The notes beneath the pieces are model-generated. The model did not search any database. It was not told where the DNA came from and was given only the letters and a program-made list of their open reading frames with translations. Made by a program: the position numbers and the translations under genes. From positions 248,001 to 312,000 of the forward strand of contig CBDFGE010000005.1 of the NCBI GenBank assembly GCA_965247055.1: a DNA stretch of 64,000 nucleotides, given 5' to 3'. Origin of the DNA: CBDFGE01 sp965247055. GTDB lineage: Bacteria; Chloroflexota; Dehalococcoidia; Lucifugimonadales; JAGWBF01. Positions within the stretch are counted from its first letter, which is position 1, and every line of letters begins with the position of its first letter. This document shows, one piece after another, positions 60,281 to 64,000 of this stretch.

Positions 60281-62686
60281 TTATGTCCTGGGTTCGGCAT
60301 GCAGCTCTCTCTGGAGGGAGTCGATGACCGCCTCAAACGCCCCGGTTACCTCCTCCGCCGTCAAGGTCCTGTCAGGGGACCGGAAGTAGACGTGGAAAGC
60401 CAGGGACCGCCTTCCCACGGGTATGCCCTCCCCTGTATATACGTCGAACAGCTGAACCTGGTCCACCAACTGGTGGCGCAAGATAGTCTCCCGGACTCTG
60501 CCGGCCGGCACGTACAGATCGATGAGCAGTGATAGGTCCCGTGTCGCGGCGGGGAATCGGCCCATGGGCGCGTATCGCCGCCCTTCCGGGTGGGCCGCCC
60601 GGTGCAGGCCCTCCACGTCGAACTCGAAGAGGGCGACAGGGTGGGCGTCTACGTGGAACGCCTCGGCCACCGTCGGGTGGACCTCCCCGATCACTCCCAC
60701 CTGAGCATCTCCAGCCACGACCCGGGCGCAATTTCCGGGGTGGAAGGCGGGGTCCTCGGCGGGCTCAAAGGTCACCTCGATCCCCAGCCGGTCCAGCAGC
60801 GCGTCAACGACACCCTTAGCGTCGTAGAATCCCAGCTCTCCCTCGGTCAACAGCCAGTGAGGCTCACCCCGGGGGCCGGAGAGGGCGCCGACCACCACCT
60901 CCCGCTCTTCCGGCAGGTCGCCCTGCCGGGGCAGGTAGACGCGCCCTGACTCAAAGATGGCCACCGGACCGGCCTGATGAAGCCGGTTGGCTGCCAGCGT
61001 GGACAGGAGACTGGCGCGCAAGGTGGTGCGCAGGTACTCCTGCTGGGCGCTCAACGGGTTGGCCAGCTTCAGCGGCATGGGCCCTCCATCGAGTGCCCTC
61101 GCCCTCTGTAGTTCTTCCAGGCTGGTGACCGGGTAGCTGATCACCTCCTGCATCCCACATGAGACCAGCAGGTCTTTCACCAGCTCGCGCAGGTCCCTGA
61201 GGGGCTGGGGTTGGTATTGTGGTATCGGTGTGGGCAGCATGGTTGTGGGGACTTCATCGTAGCCTATGATACGCGCCACCTCCTCCACCAGGTCGTCCTC
61301 TATGGTGATGTCGGTGCGCCAGTAGGGTACAGTAACATGTAGGGTGCCAGGATCGAGTGGCTGGCACACGAAGCCCAGGGATGTCAGCACCTCAGCAGCC
61401 CGCTCGATGGGCAAGCTCAGTCCCAGGACCTTCCGGAGGCGCTCCATGGAGAGGGTCAGGGCCGGGGGGACGTAACTTTGGCCGGCTGGGAACACGTCCA
61501 GGACGCCCCGGGCTATCTCTCCCCCGGCGATTTCGGCTATGAGCTTGGTGGCCCTGCGCAGTGCTATGGGGGCCAGCTCCGGCCGGAGCCCCTTCTCGAA
61601 GCGGGTGGTAGCTTCTGTGAAGATGCGTAGCGCCTGGGCGGTCCGACGATTGTTGGTAGGGTTGAAGTTCGCCGATTCCAGGAGGATGGCCGTGGTGCCA
61701 TCGGCCACCTCGGTATGGGCACCGCCGATGATGCCTCCCAGGGCGACGGCGTCCTCGGCGTCGGCGATGACCAGCATGTCGGGGGAGAGCCTGCGTTCGA
61801 CCCCATCGAGGCAGGCGAGCATCTCGGCGGACCTTGCGCGACGGACCACTATCCTTGAGCCCTTCAAGGTGTGGAAGTCGAAGGCGTGAAGGGGCTGGTT
61901 GTACTCCAGCATCACGTAGTTGGTAATGTCTACCACGTTATTTATGGGGCGCATCCCAGCCTGTAGAAGCCGGTCCTGGAGCCACCCAGGGGAGGGAGCC
62001 ACCTTCACCCCCGTGATCAGGCTCGCGGTGTACCTGGGGCACAGGTCTGCATCGGCGATGGAGGCGGATGCCATGCTTTCTATCGGAGCGCCTTCTTCAC
62101 TGTAGGAGGCGTCGGGCTCCCGCACCGTGGCCCCGGTCAGGGCGGCTACCTCGTGGGCGGTCCCGAGCAGGGACAGGCAATCGGGCCTGTTGGGAGTGAC
62201 CTCCAGGTCCAGGATGTGGTCCCCCAGGTAGTCGGAGAGCCCCGCCCCCACGGGGGCATCCGGCGGCAGGACCAGGATGCCCGCATGGTTCTCTCCCATG
62301 CCCAGCTCCTGCTCCGAGCAGATCATGCCCTCGGATACGACGCCCCGGATGAGGGCGGCCTTCAAGGGCTCGACCTCGCCGCTGCGGGGACTGAAGAGCC
62401 GGGCGCCGACCATGGCGAAGGCGACCTTCTGCTGCTCGGCGACGTTGGGGGCGCCGCACACTACCCGTAGCTGCCGGCCCCCCAAGTCAACGGTGCACAG
62501 GGTCAGCCGGTCGGCGTTGGGGTGGGGCTCCACCTTGCTTACGCAGCCAACGTAGCAGTCCTGCCAGCCCCCGATGGTGGCCACGCCGGCCACCTCGGTG
62601 CCGGCCATGGTGAGGCGGCGGGCCAGCTCCTCCACCGGCACGCTCACGTCCACGTACTCTCTAAGCCAGGACAGGGGGACTTTCAT
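60281..62686 (-). CDS. pheT: phenylalanine-tRNA ligase beta subunit
   Basis: 801 residues, normal. N-terminal KVPLSWLREYVDVSVPVEELARRL, the EMAP/tRNA-binding-like domain (about 40-150, VEPHPNADRLTLCTVDLG), the B3/4 editing domain, B5, the core with AYDEVPTTMLP-like GYDEVPTTMLPTPIP and the C-terminal FDX-ACB anticodon-binding domain (about 705-795, RFPAATRDLSLLIDLYVPAG). It forms an alpha2-beta2 enzyme with PheS, encoded 54 bases upstream. Confidence 0.97.
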   Translation of the reverse strand: MKVPLSWLREYVDVSVPVEELARRLTMAGTEVAGVATIGGWQDCYVGCVSKVEPHPNADRLTLCTVDLGGRQLRVVCGAPNVAEQQKVAFAMVGARLFSPRSGEVEPLKAALIRGVVSEGMICSEQELGMGENHAGILVLPPDAPVGAGLSDYLGDHILDLEVTPNRPDCLSLLGTAHEVAALTGATVREPDASYSEEGAPIESMASASIADADLCPRYTASLITGVKVAPSPGWLQDRLLQAGMRPINNVVDITNYVMLEYNQPLHAFDFHTLKGSRIVVRRARSAEMLACLDGVERRLSPDMLVIADAEDAVALGGIIGGAHTEVADGTTAILLESANFNPTNNRRTAQALRIFTEATTRFEKGLRPELAPIALRRATKLIAEIAGGEIARGVLDVFPAGQSYVPPALTLSMERLRKVLGLSLPIERAAEVLTSLGFVCQPLDPGTLHVTVPYWRTDITIEDDLVEEVARIIGYDEVPTTMLPTPIPQYQPQPLRDLRELVKDLLVSCGMQEVISYPVTSLEELQRARALDGGPMPLKLANPLSAQQEYLRTTLRASLLSTLAANRLHQAGPVAIFESGRVYLPRQGDLPEEREVVVGALSGPRGEPHWLLTEGELGFYDAKGVVDALLDRLGIEVTFEPAEDPAFHPGNCARVVAGDAQVGVIGEVHPTVAEAFHVDAHPVALFEFDVEGLHRAAHPEGRRYAPMGRFPAATRDLSLLIDLYVPAGRVRETILRHQLVDQVQLFDVYTGEGIPVGRRSLAFHVYFRSPDRTLTAEEVTGAFEAVIDSLQRELHAEPRT

Positions 62687-62740
62687 GGGCCTTGAACTTC
62701 CCTTAGTCTACCGATCAGATCTGTCTGTAACGGCTCTCGG

Positions 62741-63796
62741 TCAGAACTGCCTCAGGAACCGCAGGTCGTTGGAGTAGAAGAGGCGGATGTCGTCGATGCC
62801 GTACTTGAGCATGGCGATGCGCTCCGGGCCCAGGCCGAAGGCGAACCCGGTATAGACTGCCGGGTCGTAGCCGACCCCCTCCAGCACCCGGGGATGGACC
62901 ATCCCTGCACCCATTATCTCGATCCACCCCGACTCCTTGCAGATGCGGCACCCCCGGCCCTTGCAGGCGAAGCAGTCGATGGACATGTCCACCCCCGGCT
63001 CCACGAAGGGGAAGTAGTCGCACCGGAAGCGGACCCTGCGCTCCGGCCCGAACAGCCGCCGGGCGAACTCGTACAGCGTGCCCTTCAGGTCGGCGAAGCT
63101 GATCCCGTCGTCCACCGCCAGACCCTCGACTTGGTAGAAGTGCCACTCATGGGTGGCGTCGGTGGCCTCGTAGCGATAGCACTTGCCGGGGACGATCACC
63201 CGCACCGGGGGCCGCGTTCCCTCCATCACCCTGGCCTGCATGGGCGACGTGTGGGTACGCAGCAGCATGGGTAGCTCCCCGTCCTGGTCCCGGTAGTCCA
63301 GCCATAGGGTGTTCCACATGTCCCGAGCGGGGTGATCTCTGGGGATGTTCAACATCTCGAAGTTGTACTTGTCCCACTCAACCTCAGGGCCCTCTACGAT
63401 CTGAAACCCCATGGCGACGAAGGCGTCGCATATCTCCCGGACGATCTGAGTCGTGGGATGGAGCCGCCCCGTTCGGACCGGCCAGCCTGGCAAGGTGACG
63501 TCGATGCGCTCCTCCACCGCCAGCCGTGACAGCTGGGCCTCTTTTAGTGCATCGGTACGCAGGCCCAGACGCTCTTCCAGGAGGGACTTGGTCCGGTTGC
63601 CCAGGTCGCCCACGGAGCGGCGTGCTTCCGGCGGCATCTCCCCTACGCCGCGCAGCAGGGTAGTCAGCCGCCCCCTGCGGCCGAGGTGGGAGACCCGCCA
63701 AGCCTCCAGTGCCTCCAGTGTCTCTAGCCCATCCAGCTCTCTTAGGGCGTCCGTCTGAACGTCCTGGATAAGCTGGGCCGTTACGTCAGATTTCAT
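62741..63796 (-). CDS. pheS: phenylalanine-tRNA ligase alpha subunit
   Basis: 351 residues. An N-terminal coiled coil (about 1-90) binds tRNA; the class II catalytic core has HPTTQIVREICDAFVAMGFQI, MLNIPRDHPARDMWNTLWLD, LLRTHTSPMQARVM (motif 2), DATHEWHFYQVEGLAVD and FRCDYFPFVEPGVDMSIDC, and motif 3 GFAFGLGPERIAMLKYGIDD. It charges tRNA-Phe. A strong promoter with a palindrome at the start of transcription precedes it; no T-box is present. Confidence 0.97.
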   Translation of the reverse strand: MKSDVTAQLIQDVQTDALRELDGLETLEALEAWRVSHLGRRGRLTTLLRGVGEMPPEARRSVGDLGNRTKSLLEERLGLRTDALKEAQLSRLAVEERIDVTLPGWPVRTGRLHPTTQIVREICDAFVAMGFQIVEGPEVEWDKYNFEMLNIPRDHPARDMWNTLWLDYRDQDGELPMLLRTHTSPMQARVMEGTRPPVRVIVPGKCYRYEATDATHEWHFYQVEGLAVDDGISFADLKGTLYEFARRLFGPERRVRFRCDYFPFVEPGVDMSIDCFACKGRGCRICKESGWIEIMGAGMVHPRVLEGVGYDPAVYTGFAFGLGPERIAMLKYGIDDIRLFYSNDLRFLRQF

Positions 63797-63820
63797 CGAC
63801 AGGTACCTCGGGGCATTCGC

Positions 63821-63838
63821 GGCGGACCGCGGTCCGCC
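63821..63838. repeat. 18-bp perfect palindrome at the pheS transcription start
   Basis: GGCGGACCG/CGGTCCGCC is perfectly self-complementary and spans the expected start of transcription from the promoter at 63844-63872. It could be a repressor operator or a 5'-terminal RNA hairpin. Confidence 0.7.
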
Positions 63839-63843
63839 CGTTA

Positions 63844-63872
63844 ATTATAGGTACGGCAGATATGAGGGTCAA
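63844..63872 (-). promoter_or_regulatory. promoter of pheST
   Basis: Minus strand TTGACC (63872-63867), 17-base spacer, TATAAT (63849-63844); pheS starts at 63796, about 40 bases after the expected start. Confidence 0.8.
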
Positions 63873-63942
63873 GGAGATAGGGGAGCATCCAGGGCGGCGG
63901 CGCACATCGTGGTGCGGAGGCTGCCCCCCGTGGGTTCAAGGC

Positions 63943-64000
63943 ATGATAGACCTGGCGGTGGCACCGATCTTCGCGGGTGAGGGAATAATGTGGGCGCCCG
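63943..64000 (+). CDS. possible start of a gene cut by the window end
   Basis: An ATG opens a frame MIDLAVAPIFAGEGIMWAP that stays open to the last base, divergent from pheS. No Shine-Dalgarno is convincing and the visible 19 residues are not diagnostic. Confidence 0.25.
   Translation, partial: MIDLAVAPIFAGEGIMWAP

Overview
The window is a GC-rich bacterial chromosome segment, roughly 60 percent G+C by eye, densely coding on both strands. The gene set suggests a Chloroflexota bacterium, perhaps related to Dehalococcoidia. The grounds are a DUF4012 protein, a PTPS-related membrane protein, an EF-Tu with a four-cysteine insert and a dense set of transporters and redox enzymes. That placement is inference; no 16S rRNA gene lies in the window.

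Layout. 0-2.5 kb: the 3' end of an isocitrate dehydrogenase, malate dehydrogenase, and a FrnE/DsbA-type oxidoreductase on the minus strand whose first active-site codon is TGA (UPWC in place of CPWC), a selenoprotein candidate. 2.8-11 kb: Ig-like lipoprotein, PTPS-related membrane protein, frameshifted vapC with a coiled-coil partner, a secreted protein and a DUF4012 protein. 11-14 kb: glmR-glmS operon for amino-sugar synthesis. 14-21 kb: a gluzincin-like peptidase, a peptide-type ABC importer (binding protein plus two permeases) and an S41 protease relative with a displaced serine. 21-26.5 kb: the classical minus-strand block tRNA-Thr, tRNA-Tyr, tRNA-Thr, tuf, rpmG, secE, nusG, rplK, rplA, rplJ, rplL, read from a near-consensus promoter.

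26.7-28.1 kb is a decayed island: an IS256 transposase fragment, the 3' half of a T-box leader with its terminator, and an ilvB remnant with a large internal deletion. 28.3-36 kb: a metallo-beta-lactamase-fold hydrolase behind a structured leader, mtaB, a PAP2/radical-SAM pair, an MFS transporter, a VOC protein and a decayed HPP gene. 36.6-40.3 kb: an operon of beta-propeller, LppX/LprG-type lipoprotein and DHA2-type MFS exporter, which recalls the mycobacterial LprG-Rv1410c lipid export pair.

40.4-48.4 kb: a frameshifted Gfo/Idh/MocA gene, VOC protein, tartrate/isopropylmalate-type dehydrogenase, the FeS and FAD subunits of a molybdenum hydroxylase without its catalytic subunit, a group of small zinc-ribbon/membrane proteins (NrtS, DUF4234, two TM2), a gamma carbonic anhydrase and an EamA transporter. 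48.5-49.6 kb: an IS110-family element with a structured non-coding region where a bridge RNA would lie. 49.8-64 kb: SDR, isochorismatase-like and D-aminoacylase-like enzymes, a decayed histidine kinase behind an intact consensus promoter, an alpha/beta-hydrolase fold lacking its serine, an ABC-2 exporter, moeA with a cysteine-containing partner, and pheS-pheT.

Sigma70-type promoters recur with TTGAC(T/C/A), 16-18 bases, then TATA(A/C)T. Several genes carry frameshifts (vapC, Gfo/Idh, histidine kinase, HPP, ilvB). These could be real decay or assembly error, and this should be kept in mind when weighing the TGA codon in the FrnE gene.
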